NCBI RefSeq assembly: GCF_000718005.1
Contig: NZ_JODV01000003.1
Length of the DNA stretch: 64,000 nt
DNA from: Actinoalloteichus_B caeruleus
GTDB taxonomy: Bacteria > Actinomycetota > Actinomycetes > Mycobacteriales > Pseudonocardiaceae
Direction: 5' to 3' (one strand)
Shown: positions 41,554 to 50,775 of the stretch, one piece after another
How positions within the stretch are numbered: the first letter of the stretch is position 1
How the letters are laid out: every line of letters begins with the position of its first letter
Program-made: the position numbers and the translations under genes
The notes under the pieces: model-generated
The model's database searches: none
What the model saw: only the letters and a program-made list of their open reading frames with translations
What the model was told of the DNA's origin: nothing

Positions 41554-43443
41554 GTGGGGCTGGGAACATCGAGAACACTCGTTCGGCGTGGACGCGCCGT
41601 GCTGCTCGCGACGGCGGTCGCGCTTCCCCTGGCGGGAGCGTTACCAGCCAACGCGGGGCAGCGCCCGGACGCGGACGTCCCGGTCGCGGCGGGTGACGGG
41701 ATCGTCCCGGTGTTCCGCGACGGCGTCGCCCAGCCGGTGTTCGACCCCGCGGACGCCCTTCGGGAGAGCCTCCACGTGCGGGCTCCGGTGGACAGCGACC
41801 GCGACGGGGTCGACGACGAGATGTACGTCGAGGTGGTGCGACCGGCTGGCACCGCCGACGGTCTCCAGGTCCCCGTCGTCTACTTCGTCAGCCCCTACTT
41901 CTCCGGCGGCAACCCGATGGAGTTCCACGACGTGGACGTGGAGCTGTACGTGCCGGACGCCGACGGCGCGGAGTCGGCGGGGGTGGCGCCGCGGACCGGT
42001 GGCGCCGCGCGCACCGCGGCCACCACTCCGAGGATCCGCTCGGCCTACGAGGATTTCCTGTTGGCCAGGGGGTACGGCGTGGTCTACGCGGAGTCCCTCG
42101 GCACGGGCCAGTCGACGGGGTGCCCCACCAGCGGGGGTGAGAACGAGACGGTGGGGGCGCGGGCGGTCGTCGACTGGCTGAACGGACGGGCCGAGGGTGT
42201 CGACGCCGACGGGAACGCGGTGACGGCGGACTGGGCGACCGGGAGCGTCGGGATGATGGGCGTGTCCTACAACGGCACCCTGCCCAACGCGGTCGCGGCG
42301 ACCGGGGTCGAGGGGCTGGACGCCATCGTCCCCATCGCCGCCATCTCCAACTGGTACGACTACTACCGCGCTGACGGCGCGGTGGTGGCGCCCGGCGGCT
42401 ACCAGGGCGAGGATCTGGACTCGCTCGCCGAGTACGTGTACACGAGGAGCGACCGGGAGATCTGTCGCGAGGTCATCGCGGAGCTCACCGAACGGCAGGA
42501 CCGGGTGACCGGTGACTACAGCGACTTCTGGGACGAGCGGAACTACGTGAACAACGCTCACCAGGTCGAGGCCGCCGTCCTCGCCGTCCACGGGCTCAAC
42601 GACTGGAACGTGAAGACCAGGCACGTGGCCCAGTGGTACGAGGCCCTCGCCCGCCACGACGTCCCCCGCCAGATCTGGCTGCACCAGTCCGGGCACGTCG
42701 ACCCACTCGGCCTCCGCCGGGAGGAGTGGCTGGACGCGCTCAACCGGTGGTTCACCAACTACCTGCACAAGGTGCCGAACGGGGTGGCGGACCAGCCCAG
42801 GGCCGTCCTGCAACGCGAGGACGGGAGCTGGGTGGAGGAGGCGGACTGGCCGGCCCCCGGCACCGAGCCGGTCGAGCTGCACCCGTGGCCGGGCGGCAGC
42901 GCGGTGGGGACCCTGACCGCCCGGGGAGCGGTGCCGGGCGGACCGACGGTCGAACGCCTGGTGGACGACGCGACCCGGCCGGCAGCCGAGCTCGTGGACG
43001 CGCCGAGGTCCGGGAACCGGCTTTCCTACACGAGCGCCCCCGTCAGGGAGCCGATGCGGCTGAGCGGAACACCCCGCGTCGAGCTGCGCGCGGCGTTCGC
43101 CCGTCCCGCGGCGAACCTGACGGTCGTCCTCGTCGACCGGGCGCCGGACGGCACGAACCGGGCGATCACCCGGGGCTGGGTCGACCCGCAGAACCGGGAG
43201 GACATCGCCAGCACGCTTCCGATCACCCCCGGGGAGTTCTACCGGGTCGATGTCCAACTCCAGGCGCACGACCACGTCCTGCCCACCGGGCACTCCCTGG
43301 GACTCGTCGTGCTCTCCAGCGACCGCGACTACACGTTGCGGCCCGCCCCGGGGGCGGGGATCGCCGTGGACCTCGCGGACACCAGGCTGGTCCTTCCCGT
43401 GGTGGGCGGAGCCGACGCGGTCGCGGCGGCGTTGCCGCGCTGA
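41554..43443 (+). CDS. Secreted Xaa-Pro dipeptidyl-peptidase (S15/CocE family)
   Basis: Exported alpha/beta-hydrolase of 629 residues. A signal peptide (about 1-35, RRGRAVLLATAVALPLAGALPANA) precedes the mature chain. The catalytic triad can be read as Ser238 (MGVSYNGTLPN), Asp350 (LNDWNVKTRH) and His381 (QSGHVDP). The C-terminal beta-sandwich (VELRAAFARPAANLTVVLVD) is the PepX_C part. GTG 41554 follows GGGGAG by 5 bases and starts the signal peptide; the frame continues upstream to 41515. Probably cleaves Xaa-Pro from peptides outside the cell. Confidence 0.9.
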   Translation: MGLGTSRTLVRRGRAVLLATAVALPLAGALPANAGQRPDADVPVAAGDGIVPVFRDGVAQPVFDPADALRESLHVRAPVDSDRDGVDDEMYVEVVRPAGTADGLQVPVVYFVSPYFSGGNPMEFHDVDVELYVPDADGAESAGVAPRTGGAARTAATTPRIRSAYEDFLLARGYGVVYAESLGTGQSTGCPTSGGENETVGARAVVDWLNGRAEGVDADGNAVTADWATGSVGMMGVSYNGTLPNAVAATGVEGLDAIVPIAAISNWYDYYRADGAVVAPGGYQGEDLDSLAEYVYTRSDREICREVIAELTERQDRVTGDYSDFWDERNYVNNAHQVEAAVLAVHGLNDWNVKTRHVAQWYEALARHDVPRQIWLHQSGHVDPLGLRREEWLDALNRWFTNYLHKVPNGVADQPRAVLQREDGSWVEEADWPAPGTEPVELHPWPGGSAVGTLTARGAVPGGPTVERLVDDATRPAAELVDAPRSGNRLSYTSAPVREPMRLSGTPRVELRAAFARPAANLTVVLVDRAPDGTNRAITRGWVDPQNREDIASTLPITPGEFYRVDVQLQAHDHVLPTGHSLGLVVLSSDRDYTLRPAPGAGIAVDLADTRLVLPVVGGADAVAAALPR

Positions 43444-43553
43444 GACCCGCGGAGCCGGGGCGCGGCCGGTCCGCGCCCCGGTTGTCCACAGCCACGTGGT
43501 TGTCCACAGGTCAGCGGGGCGGCGATGGCTGGTCGGGCATGCCGAGGTGAACA

Positions 43554-44633
43554 GTGGCGGCCATGACCCCGACACCGCCGCCCGCCCTGGCCTCCTGCGT
43601 CCGCCTGCACGACCCCGGTGAGGTCGTGGCCGCCGTCCCACACCTGCTCGGTTTCCATCCCCAGGAGTCCCTGGTGGTCATCTGCCTCACGGGTGAGCGG
43701 CGGTCCCGGGTCGGTCTCTGCCTCCGGTTGGACCTCCCACCCCGCGAGGACGAGACCGCCGTCCTCGACCACGTGCTGCCGCCGCTGCGCGGTCAGCGCG
43801 CCTCGGGCGTGCTGCTGGTCGTGGTCGGCGGCGGCGCCCGAGGTCGGCGCGGCGGACCGCCCCGCCGCGCCCTCGTCACGGCCGTCGAGCGGGCGGCAGC
43901 GGAGGCAGGGGTCGCCTGCCTGCACTCGGTGTGGGTGGCGGCGACCTCGGCGGACGAACGGTGGTTCTGCTACGACGAGGACGCCTGCTCCGGCCGCGTT
44001 CCCGATCCGGCGGGCACCGTGACGGCGGCGGCCAGCGCACTCGCCGGGTTCGTCACCTTCGCCGACCGCGCGGCGCTGGCCAGGCTCCTCGACCCCGATC
44101 CGCCGGCGGATCTCCACCGGAGATCGGAACTCCTCGGGCCGGTGGAGGAGACAGCGGACCTGGAGCGGGCCCTCGACGCCGGTCGTGCCGCCCGCGCTGA
44201 CCTGTCCGCCGTGCACCGGGCGCTGGAACAGGTTGAGCGAGGCACGTTCGTCGTGACTGACGAGGACGTGGCGAGGATCGCCGTGGCGTTGTCCGAAACC
44301 CGGGTGCGGGACGCCTGCATGTCCTGGAGTTCGGGACCGCGTTCCGCGGCCGCTGAGCGGTTGTGGCTGGTCCTGACCAGGGCGACCCCGCCGCCGCACC
44401 GTGCGGAACCGGCCGCCCTGCTTGCGGTGACGGCCTACCTGCGTGGCGACGGGGCGCTCGCCGGGCTCGCCCTGGAGGCCAGCCGGGCCGCGGCGCCCGA
44501 GCATGCGCTGGCCCGGCTGCTCGGTCGGGCGCTCGCCGCCGGACTTCCACCCGACCGAGTGAGAAGGGTGGTCGCGGACGGAGCGGAGGAGGCCCGCCTG
44601 GCGATCGAGTCGGACGGCGAGGACGCCTGGTGA
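43554..44633 (+). CDS. DUF4192 protein
   Basis: Soluble protein of 359 residues of the actinobacterial DUF4192 family. Recognisable by the start PALASCVRLHDPGEVVAAVPHLLGFHPQESLVVICLTG and the following VGLCLRLDLP, and by the C-terminal RLWLVLTRATPPPHRAEPAALLAVTAYLRGDGALAGLALE. Function not known. GTG 43554 has GAGG 6 bases upstream; ATG 43563 is an alternative. Two TTGTCCACAG-like sequences lie just before it. It ends 5 bases before the convergent galE stop. Confidence 0.9.
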   Translation: MAAMTPTPPPALASCVRLHDPGEVVAAVPHLLGFHPQESLVVICLTGERRSRVGLCLRLDLPPREDETAVLDHVLPPLRGQRASGVLLVVVGGGARGRRGGPPRRALVTAVERAAAEAGVACLHSVWVAATSADERWFCYDEDACSGRVPDPAGTVTAAASALAGFVTFADRAALARLLDPDPPADLHRRSELLGPVEETADLERALDAGRAARADLSAVHRALEQVERGTFVVTDEDVARIAVALSETRVRDACMSWSSGPRSAAAERLWLVLTRATPPPHRAEPAALLAVTAYLRGDGALAGLALEASRAAAPEHALARLLGRALAAGLPPDRVRRVVADGAEEARLAIESDGEDAW

Positions 44634-44638
44634 CCAGG

Positions 44639-45589
44639 TCAGCGAGACGCGAAGGCCCACGCGTCGGCGACGATCCTGTCCAGGTCGGTGCGCTCCGGTG
44701 TCCACCCCAGCTCGGCGCGGGCCAAGGTGCTGGAGGCGATGAGCCGGTCCGGGTCACCGGGCCGGCGAGGGCCCACCACGGCCGGGATCGGGTGGCCGGT
44801 CACCCGCCGGCAGGCGTCGATCACCTCACGCACCGAGAAGCCGTGCCCGCTGCCCAGGTTGTAGATGCGGTGTTCACCGCCCACCGCGTGGCTCAGGGCC
44901 AGCTCGTGCGCGTCGGCGAGATCGGTGACGTGGATGTAGTCGCGCACACAGGTGCCGTCCTCGGTGGGCCAGTCCTCCCCGGCGATCTGGATGTGCTCCC
45001 GGGTGCCCTGCGCGACCTGGAGCACGAGCGGGATCAGATGGGTCTCGACGGTGTGCCGCTCGCCGTACTGGCCGTGCGCCCCGGCGACGTTGAAGTACCT
45101 CAGGCTCACGGCGGCCAGCCCGTGCGCTCGCGCGTAGGAGGTGATGGCGTAGTCGATCGCGAGTTTGCTGGCGCCGTAGGTGTTGGTCGGCCGGGTCGGC
45201 GCGGACTCCGGGATCGGCACCTCCTCGGGTTGTCCGTAGGTCGCGGCGGTCGAGGAGAACACCAGCCGTGGCGTGCCGTGCTCCCGCATGGCCTCCAGCA
45301 GGCGGAGCGAGGTGACGACGTTGCCGTCCCAGTACTTGGCCGGGTCGGCCATCGACTCGGCGACGAGCGACTTGGCCGCGAAGTGCAGGACCCCGTCGAA
45401 GCCTTCGGAGAGCACGTCCCCGGCCACCTCGGCGAGGTCACCTCGCACGAACCGGCACCCGTCCGGCACCGCGTCGGCATGACCGGTGGACAGGTCGTCC
45501 AGCACGACGACCTCGTGTCCGCCCTCGACCAGGCGGGCGGCGCACACGCTTCCCACATAGCCCGCGCCACCCGTCACCAGCAGTTTCAC
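44639..45589 (-). CDS. galE: UDP-glucose 4-epimerase
   Basis: Short-chain dehydrogenase converting UDP-galactose to UDP-glucose; 316 residues. NAD site MKLLVTGGAGYVGS; catalytic Tyr/Lys pair in PTNTYGASKLAIDY; Ser in VFSSTAATYG; NVAGAHGQYGERH and DGTCVRDYIHV are typical. GTG 45589 is chosen because it begins the NAD motif. It feeds cell-wall galactan and links to galK upstream, but a strong hairpin at 45678-45711 separates the two, so it is probably its own transcription unit. Confidence 0.95.
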   Translation of the reverse strand: MKLLVTGGAGYVGSVCAARLVEGGHEVVVLDDLSTGHADAVPDGCRFVRGDLAEVAGDVLSEGFDGVLHFAAKSLVAESMADPAKYWDGNVVTSLRLLEAMREHGTPRLVFSSTAATYGQPEEVPIPESAPTRPTNTYGASKLAIDYAITSYARAHGLAAVSLRYFNVAGAHGQYGERHTVETHLIPLVLQVAQGTREHIQIAGEDWPTEDGTCVRDYIHVTDLADAHELALSHAVGGEHRIYNLGSGHGFSVREVIDACRRVTGHPIPAVVGPRRPGDPDRLIASSTLARAELGWTPERTDLDRIVADAWAFASR

Positions 45590-45677
45590 GATGGTGTCTT
45601 CCCTTTCGCCGCGTCCCGCCCACGGCGGTCGGGACTGGGCGGCCCATTCTGCCCGGTCACGGCGGGTGGCCGAGGCC

Positions 45678-45711
45678 CCGGCACCCGGAGCCGCGGAGCT
45701 CCGGGTGCCGG
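45678..45711 (-). terminator. Terminator between galK and galE
   Basis: Perfect 13-base stem CCGGCACCCGGAG / CTCCGGGTGCCGG with an 8-base loop, 14 bases beyond the galK stop. Confidence 0.8.
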
Positions 45712-45724
45712 CGCGGGGTCCCGC

Positions 45725-46903
45725 TCAGCGGTCGAGGTCCCGACCCGCGCCCGCCGCCGGTACGGCCGAGAAGAACCTGGGGTCCGCCAGTCCCTCAGCG
45801 CGGTAGGCGTCGGTGACGGCACGCCGCACCGCCGGACCGCGCTCGGTCTCGACGAGCGCGATGCCGGAGCCACCGAAACCGCCGCCCATCATGCGGGCCC
45901 CGGCGGCGCCGGCCTCCACCGCGACGTCCACCGCCAGGTCGAGTTCCGGGCACGACACGCGGTAGTCGTCGCGGAGGCTCACGTGGGATTCCGTCAGCAG
46001 CGCGCCGGCCTCCCACGTCCGGCCGGTCCGCAGCAACGCCACGGTGTCGCGGACCCGCTGGTTCTCCGTGACCACGTGGCGTGCCAGCGGACGCAGCGCG
46101 GGGTCGAGTTGGGACAGTCGTTCGGGCAGCTCGCGCGGCTCGATCGCGCTCAACGAGGTCACCCCGAGCTGCTTGACCGCCTGCTCGCAGCCGGCGCGGC
46201 GGTCGGCGTAACCCGACTCGCTGTGCTCGTGGCGGGTGCCCGAGTCGATGACGAGCACCTCGAGCCCCTCCGATGCGGGATCGAAGGGCACCTGTTCCCG
46301 TTCCTCCGTCGACACGTCGTACAGCAGCAGGTGGGCCTCCTGGCAGCACAGCGACGCCATCTGGTCCAACACGCCGGTCGGGGCACCGACGAAGTCGTTC
46401 TCGGCGAGCTGCGCCCAGCGAGCCACCTGGACGCGGTCGGAGTCGTCGGTGACGGGCCTGCCGGCAAGGTCCAACAGCGCCAGCGCGACCGCGCACTCCA
46501 GGGCGGCCGAGGACGACAACCCGGCTCCGCTGGGCACGTCGCCGGCGATGACGAGTTCCACGCCCTCCCGCTGGAGGCCCGCGTCCCGGAGGACCCAGGC
46601 GACCCCGGCCGGGTAGGCGGACCACCCGGTGACGTCACCGGGCTCCACCTCGGCCAACGGCACCGGAGCCGCCGCTCGCGCGTGCCCGGAATCATCGACG
46701 GTGGTCATCCCGACCAGCCCGTCCTCGCGGGGCGAGGCGGCCACCGCGATGCGGTAGGGCAACGCGAACGGCAGCACCAGACCACCGTTGTAGTCCGTGT
46801 GCTCCCCGATGAGGTTCGCCCGACCCGGGGCGGACCACACCACCTCCGGAGCCCGCCCGTGCAGCTCCTGGAAGGTGCGGGCCGCCCGTCTCCCCGGCGT
46901 CAT
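45725..46903 (-). CDS. galK: Galactokinase
   Basis: GHMP-family kinase phosphorylating galactose to galactose 1-phosphate; 392 residues. The galactokinase signature GRANLIGEHTDYNGGLVLPFAL, the ATP loop VPSGAGLSSSAALE and the C-terminal RMMGGGFGGSGIALV are all present. ATG 46903 overlaps the ideR-type stop codon (ATGA), so it is translationally coupled to the iron regulator; the open frame further upstream is a shadow inside that gene. It ends at a strong terminator before galE. Confidence 0.95.
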   Translation of the reverse strand: MTPGRRAARTFQELHGRAPEVVWSAPGRANLIGEHTDYNGGLVLPFALPYRIAVAASPREDGLVGMTTVDDSGHARAAAPVPLAEVEPGDVTGWSAYPAGVAWVLRDAGLQREGVELVIAGDVPSGAGLSSSAALECAVALALLDLAGRPVTDDSDRVQVARWAQLAENDFVGAPTGVLDQMASLCCQEAHLLLYDVSTEEREQVPFDPASEGLEVLVIDSGTRHEHSESGYADRRAGCEQAVKQLGVTSLSAIEPRELPERLSQLDPALRPLARHVVTENQRVRDTVALLRTGRTWEAGALLTESHVSLRDDYRVSCPELDLAVDVAVEAGAAGARMMGGGFGGSGIALVETERGPAVRRAVTDAYRAEGLADPRFFSAVPAAGAGRDLDR

Positions 46904-47589
46904 CGGGTGCGTACCAACACGGCGTGGGCGATGCTGGAGACGATCTCCGCGCTGGCGACGCCCTCCACCTTCACCGGCTGGCCTGACGTGCTCGCCTCCA
47001 CCCTGACGTCGTTGCCCGGCATCACGCCGGCCGCCTTCAGGTCGGCCATCAGGACCGGGTCGAGCTGCACGTGCTCGGCGATCCGGCTCACCCGGACCAG
47101 GCCCCCGCCCTGTCGGGCGACCTCGTCGAGCCTGCGGAGGTCGGAGTCGGCCGGCGGGGCGGCGTCGCCGACCCCGAGTTTGTCCAGCCCCGGAATCGGG
47201 TTCCCGTAGGGGGAGGTGGTCGGGTGGTCCAACAGCGCTACCAGCTTGCGTTCGACGGCCTCGCTCATCACGTGCTCCCACCGACACGCCTCACTGTGCA
47301 CGTGCTCCCACTCCAGGCCGATCACGTCCACGAGCAGCCGTTCCGCCAACCGGTGCTTCCGCATGACCGCGATCGCCCGTTCCCGGCCGGTCTCGGTCAG
47401 TTCCAGGTGCCGGTCGTCGGCCACCACCAACAGGCCGTCCCGCTCCATTCTCGCCACGGTCTGGCTGACGGTGGGCCCACTCTGCCCGAGGCGTTCGGCG
47501 ATACGCGCGCGCAGCGGGACGACGCCTTCCTCTCCGAGCTCGTAGATCGTCCGGAGATACATCTCCGTGGTGTCGATTAGGTCGTTCAC
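46900..47589 (-). CDS. ideR: Iron-dependent regulator of the DtxR/IdeR family
   Basis: Metal-activated repressor of iron uptake genes; 229 residues, matching IdeR. N-terminal winged helix MNDLIDTTEMYLRTIYELGEEG with recognition helix SGPTVSQTVARMERDGL; metal ligands include the His/Glu/Cys group in EHVHSEACRWEHVMSE (primary and ancillary sites); an SH3-like C-terminus ends in AHAVLVRTR. GTG 47589 follows CAGGAG about 9 bases upstream. Coupled to galK downstream. IdeR beside galE and sigB is a known actinobacterial context; no IdeR box could be found here by eye. Confidence 0.93.
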   Translation of the reverse strand: MNDLIDTTEMYLRTIYELGEEGVVPLRARIAERLGQSGPTVSQTVARMERDGLLVVADDRHLELTETGRERAIAVMRKHRLAERLLVDVIGLEWEHVHSEACRWEHVMSEAVERKLVALLDHPTTSPYGNPIPGLDKLGVGDAAPPADSDLRRLDEVARQGGGLVRVSRIAEHVQLDPVLMADLKAAGVMPGNDVRVEASTSGQPVKVEGVASAEIVSSIAHAVLVRTR

Positions 47590-47898
47590 GCCAGCTCTCC
47601 TGTACGTTTTCGGAGCCAGAGGCATCAGAGGCGGACTAGCGGGGGCTGCCTGTTCGATGAGGTGCTTCCTCGACCGTCCTGATCGCGCGAGGCGATGCTG
47701 ACCGGACTCCGGGTGACCCGACTCACGGTAACCAGCCCGCCGCCATTCTAGTCGTCTGTTCACACAGTGTTGTTCCCCCTGACAGCCGCCGGGGACGGAC
47801 CGCGCGGAGTCTGGAACCGTATCGGACGGCAACGACATTCCCCGACCGTCGCGCGCCTCACCCCGCGCGCGGCGATCCGCGGACGAGAGAGGTGGGAC
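47590..47898. other. Divergent promoter space between ideR and the sulfurtransferase gene
   Basis: 309 bases, moderately AT-rich around 47725-47775. No small gene seen; promoters for both genes are expected here. Confidence 0.45.
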
Positions 47899-48750
47899 AT
47901 GGGGCCACTGGTCACCCCCGACGAACTGGCCGAACGGCTCGGCGCCGCCGGACCGACGACCCTGTTGGACGTCCGGTGGAGCCTGACCGGACCGCCCGGG
48001 CGGGAGGCGTATGACGCCGGCCACCTGCCTGGTGCTGTCTTCGTCGACCTCGACACCGAGCTCGCGGGACCGCCCGGTGCAGGAGGACGACACCCGCTGC
48101 CGGACGCGCAGCGCCTGGGCGCGACGCTCCGCGCGGCTGGGGTCGGCGCTGGTCGACCGGTGGTCGTGTACGACGCGGTGGACGGGTCCGCCGCCGCCAG
48201 GGCCTGGTGGCTGCTCCGCTGGGCCGGCCATCCCGAGGTGGCGGTGCTCGACGGGGGGTACGCCGCGTGGGTCGGCGCTGGTCACCCGGTCACCACCGAG
48301 GTGCCCGCGGCACGCCCTGGCGACTTCGAGGTCGTCCCCGGGTCGATGCCGGTGCTCGGCGCGACCGAGGCCGGCGCGTTGGCCGGGACGGGCCTGTTGC
48401 TCGACGCCCGCGCCCCGGAGCGGTACCGGGGGGAGGTGGAACCCGTCGACCCGAGGCCAGGCCACGTGCCCGGCGCGGTGAACGCGCCCTTCGGCGCCCA
48501 CGTCACCGAGGAGGGGCGGTGGCGGAGCCGGGAGGAGCTGGCCGCCCACTTCGCCGGCCTCGGCGTGCGGCCGGGCCAGGAGGTGGGTGTCTACTGCGGG
48601 TCCGGTGTGACCGCGTGTTCGGTGGTGCTGGCCCTGGAAGCCGCCGGGGTCCGGGAGGCTGGCGCGCCGGCGGCGCTCTACCCGGGGTCCTGGTCGGAGT
48701 GGTCGTTCGACCCGGCCCGGCCGGCGGTGCTGGGGCCGGATCCGCGCTGA
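47899..48750 (+). CDS. Two-domain sulfurtransferase (rhodanese/3-mercaptopyruvate type)
   Basis: Cytoplasmic sulfurtransferase of 283 residues with two rhodanese domains. Domain 1 (about 1-130) begins VTPDELAERLGAAGPTTLLDVRW and has YDAGHLPGAVFVDLDTELAG. Domain 2 holds DARAPERYRGEVEPVDPRPGHVPGAVNAPF and the active loop YCGSGVTA with catalytic Cys233. The RYRGE start and CGSGV loop favour thiosulfate/3-mercaptopyruvate transfer. ATG 47899 follows GAGAGGTGG about 8 bases away. It is convergent with a lipoprotein gene. Confidence 0.93.
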   Translation: MGPLVTPDELAERLGAAGPTTLLDVRWSLTGPPGREAYDAGHLPGAVFVDLDTELAGPPGAGGRHPLPDAQRLGATLRAAGVGAGRPVVVYDAVDGSAAARAWWLLRWAGHPEVAVLDGGYAAWVGAGHPVTTEVPAARPGDFEVVPGSMPVLGATEAGALAGTGLLLDARAPERYRGEVEPVDPRPGHVPGAVNAPFGAHVTEEGRWRSREELAAHFAGLGVRPGQEVGVYCGSGVTACSVVLALEAAGVREAGAPAALYPGSWSEWSFDPARPAVLGPDPR

Positions 48751-48772
48751 GCGGGACAGGCCCCGACACCGG

Positions 48773-49432
48773 TCAGTCCGCCGGCAGCCGCTCGACGGCG
48801 ATGCTGATCGCGTTCTCCACCTGCGCGCAGTAGTCCCCGTCAAGCATCCCCAGGGAGTCCAGGTCGAACCGGAGGGCGTCCGGGGCGCCGTCCGTGGCGA
48901 TCTGCACGGAGATGTCGCAGCGGCCGGGGTTGTACAGCTTGAAGGCGCTGTTGCCGGCGATGGTCATCGGCGCCACGTCGGAATAGGTGTAGTCCTCGAC
49001 CACGCTCGGGCCGAACCCGGTGAACTGCATCTTCGTCCACGGGCTCGCGCCGTCGAGCGAGATCTCCCACTTGCACTCGTCCGGGAACTCGTCGCCACCC
49101 GCCTCGATCTCGACCGCGTCGGCGCCGAGCAGCTCGCGGAGTTCGTCAGAACTCAGCAGCTCGCACACCACGACGCCCTCGGAGGTCTTCACGGTGCTCA
49201 CCTCGCCGGTGGGCACCTGGGGGACCCCGTCGAAGCCGAGGTCGGCCTCGTCGTCGGTGCCGGGGAACGCGGGTTCGGTGGCCGGCGGGGCCGGTGCGTC
49301 CGACGACCCGGTCTGCCCCTGGTCCGGTGCCGCGCCGAGGGGGATCGCGGTTCCGGACACCTCGGTGGCGCACGCGCTCAGCCCCGCGGCCAGCAGCAGA
49401 GCGCCGACGGCGTTCCAGGTTCGCCTCGTCAT
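48773..49432 (-). CDS. DUF3558-type lipoprotein
   Basis: Exported lipoprotein of 219 residues. The signal peptide MTRRTWNAVGALLLAAGLSAC ends at the lipobox L-S-A-C. A Pro/Asp-rich spacer is followed by a globular part with cysteine pairs (VVCELLSSDELRELLGAD; DECKWEI; GRCDISV; DYCAQVE), which fits DUF3558, a family of Pseudonocardiaceae-type surface proteins of unknown role. ATG 49432 starts the signal peptide; six codons upstream are also open. Convergent with the sulfurtransferase gene, 22 bases apart. Confidence 0.88.
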   Translation of the reverse strand: MTRRTWNAVGALLLAAGLSACATEVSGTAIPLGAAPDQGQTGSSDAPAPPATEPAFPGTDDEADLGFDGVPQVPTGEVSTVKTSEGVVVCELLSSDELRELLGADAVEIEAGGDEFPDECKWEISLDGASPWTKMQFTGFGPSVVEDYTYSDVAPMTIAGNSAFKLYNPGRCDISVQIATDGAPDALRFDLDSLGMLDGDYCAQVENAISIAVERLPAD

Positions 49433-49760
49433 GAGGGCCCGCCTTTCCACGGCACGGGCCGTCGCGACGATCGCCGGCGGGCGTCGAAGGCGACGGCTGG
49501 GGTTGGACTGAGGGGCCTCGCCACGCGTGGCGTGGCACCACGCCCGTGTGCTTCCCGCGAGGTCCGCTTGACGGCAGAGGCTAACCCAGAGGAGTGATCA
49601 TCGGCATCCGAATCGGTCAGGATCACGCGAAGGGCAGTGCCGGTGGGGTGGAGGCGAAGGTGTCCCTCCTGCGGGAGGAGGTCGTCCGAGCGGTCCCGGT
49701 CCCGTCACCCCGTCGTGGAGCCGACCGCCCGAGTCGCCTCGTCCGGTCGGGCCGTAGCCA
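49433..49760. other. Gap between the lipoprotein and GntR genes
   Basis: 328 bases with no supported gene; it contains a local TGATCATCGGCATC region of lower GC and promoter space for the lipoprotein gene. Confidence 0.4.
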
Positions 49761-50498
49761 CTACAACGCGGTGCGCAGCCACTGCTCCACGCCCGCCACG
49801 TGAACGGTCGCCCAGGACCGCGCGACCTCCGCCTCGCGACTGATGATGGCCTCCGCGATCGCCCGGTGTTCGTCCAAGGTCCGGCGGACGGAGTCCTTCT
49901 GGGTCAACCCCCGCCACACGCGAGCCCGGTGCGTGGAGCTGGACAGGCTGTCGACGAGTGAGCAGAGCACCTGGTTCCCGGTGCCTTCCGCGACCCGCCG
50001 GTGGAACTCGATGTCGTTGGCGACCAGCTGCTCGATGTCGGTGTGGTCGGTGACCTCGTCGAGCAGTGGCAGCAGGCCCCTGGCGTCCTCGTCGGGCATC
50101 ACCTGCGCCGCGATCGCCGCTGCCGCCGGTTCCAGGATGCGGCGCACCTCGAACAGCTGGAGAACGCTCTCGTCCTGGTGGAAGTCGACCACGAAGGCCA
50201 CGGCGTCGAGCAACAACGCCGGGTCCAGGCTGGTGACGTAGGTGCCGTCGCCCTGCCGGACGTCGAGGACGTGGATCAGGGCCAGCGCGCGCACGGCCTC
50301 ACGCAGGGAACTCCGGGAGAGGCCGAGGTGAGCGGCGAGGTCGGCCTCCCTGGGGAGCCGGTCGCCCGGCCGCAGCTCCCCGTCGATGATCATCTGTTTG
50401 ATCTTCTCGATCGCCGAGTCCGTCAGCGCCACCCTGTCACCCACCGTCCACGTTCCGGCCGCCCCCAGGCGCGCGCCGTCACCAACAGTTTCCGTCAC
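49761..50498 (-). CDS. GntR-family regulator, FadR/FCD type
   Basis: DNA-binding repressor of 245 residues. The N-terminal winged helix includes IKQMIIDGELRPGDRLPREADLAAHLGLSRSSLREAVRAL; the C-terminal FCD ligand domain contains the metal-binding acidic/His pattern in NDIEFHRRVAEGTGN, DEHRAIAEAI and HVAGVEQWL. FCD regulators bind small organic acids, so it likely senses a carboxylate or sugar acid. GTG 50498 is taken (50501 also possible). It is divergent from the Cys-rich gene, but has no adjacent catabolic operon. Confidence 0.9.
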   Translation of the reverse strand: MTETVGDGARLGAAGTWTVGDRVALTDSAIEKIKQMIIDGELRPGDRLPREADLAAHLGLSRSSLREAVRALALIHVLDVRQGDGTYVTSLDPALLLDAVAFVVDFHQDESVLQLFEVRRILEPAAAAIAAQVMPDEDARGLLPLLDEVTDHTDIEQLVANDIEFHRRVAEGTGNQVLCSLVDSLSSSTHRARVWRGLTQKDSVRRTLDEHRAIAEAIISREAEVARSWATVHVAGVEQWLRTAL

Positions 50499-50775
50499 CA
50501 CGCGGGGGTGCCGGCAGGCGCCCCAACCCCGTGGCCCAGGGGGGAGCCGCCGACCGGCCGGGCGTGGTCGGCGACGCGCGGGGCCCGCACATCGCGGACC
50601 GTGGGTGCTCGGGGGCCGGTGACCCGGCGTTCCACGTCGCCCCTCGACGGGACCTTCGCGGCGAGGAGTCATGCCGCGACGGGGTACCCGAGCGGGTGGA
50701 GGACGCGAACCGCGCGGCGGCCCGGGTGGCCGGGCGCAGTCGCGGAGGACCACGGCAGGAGCAGGAGGAGCGGCC

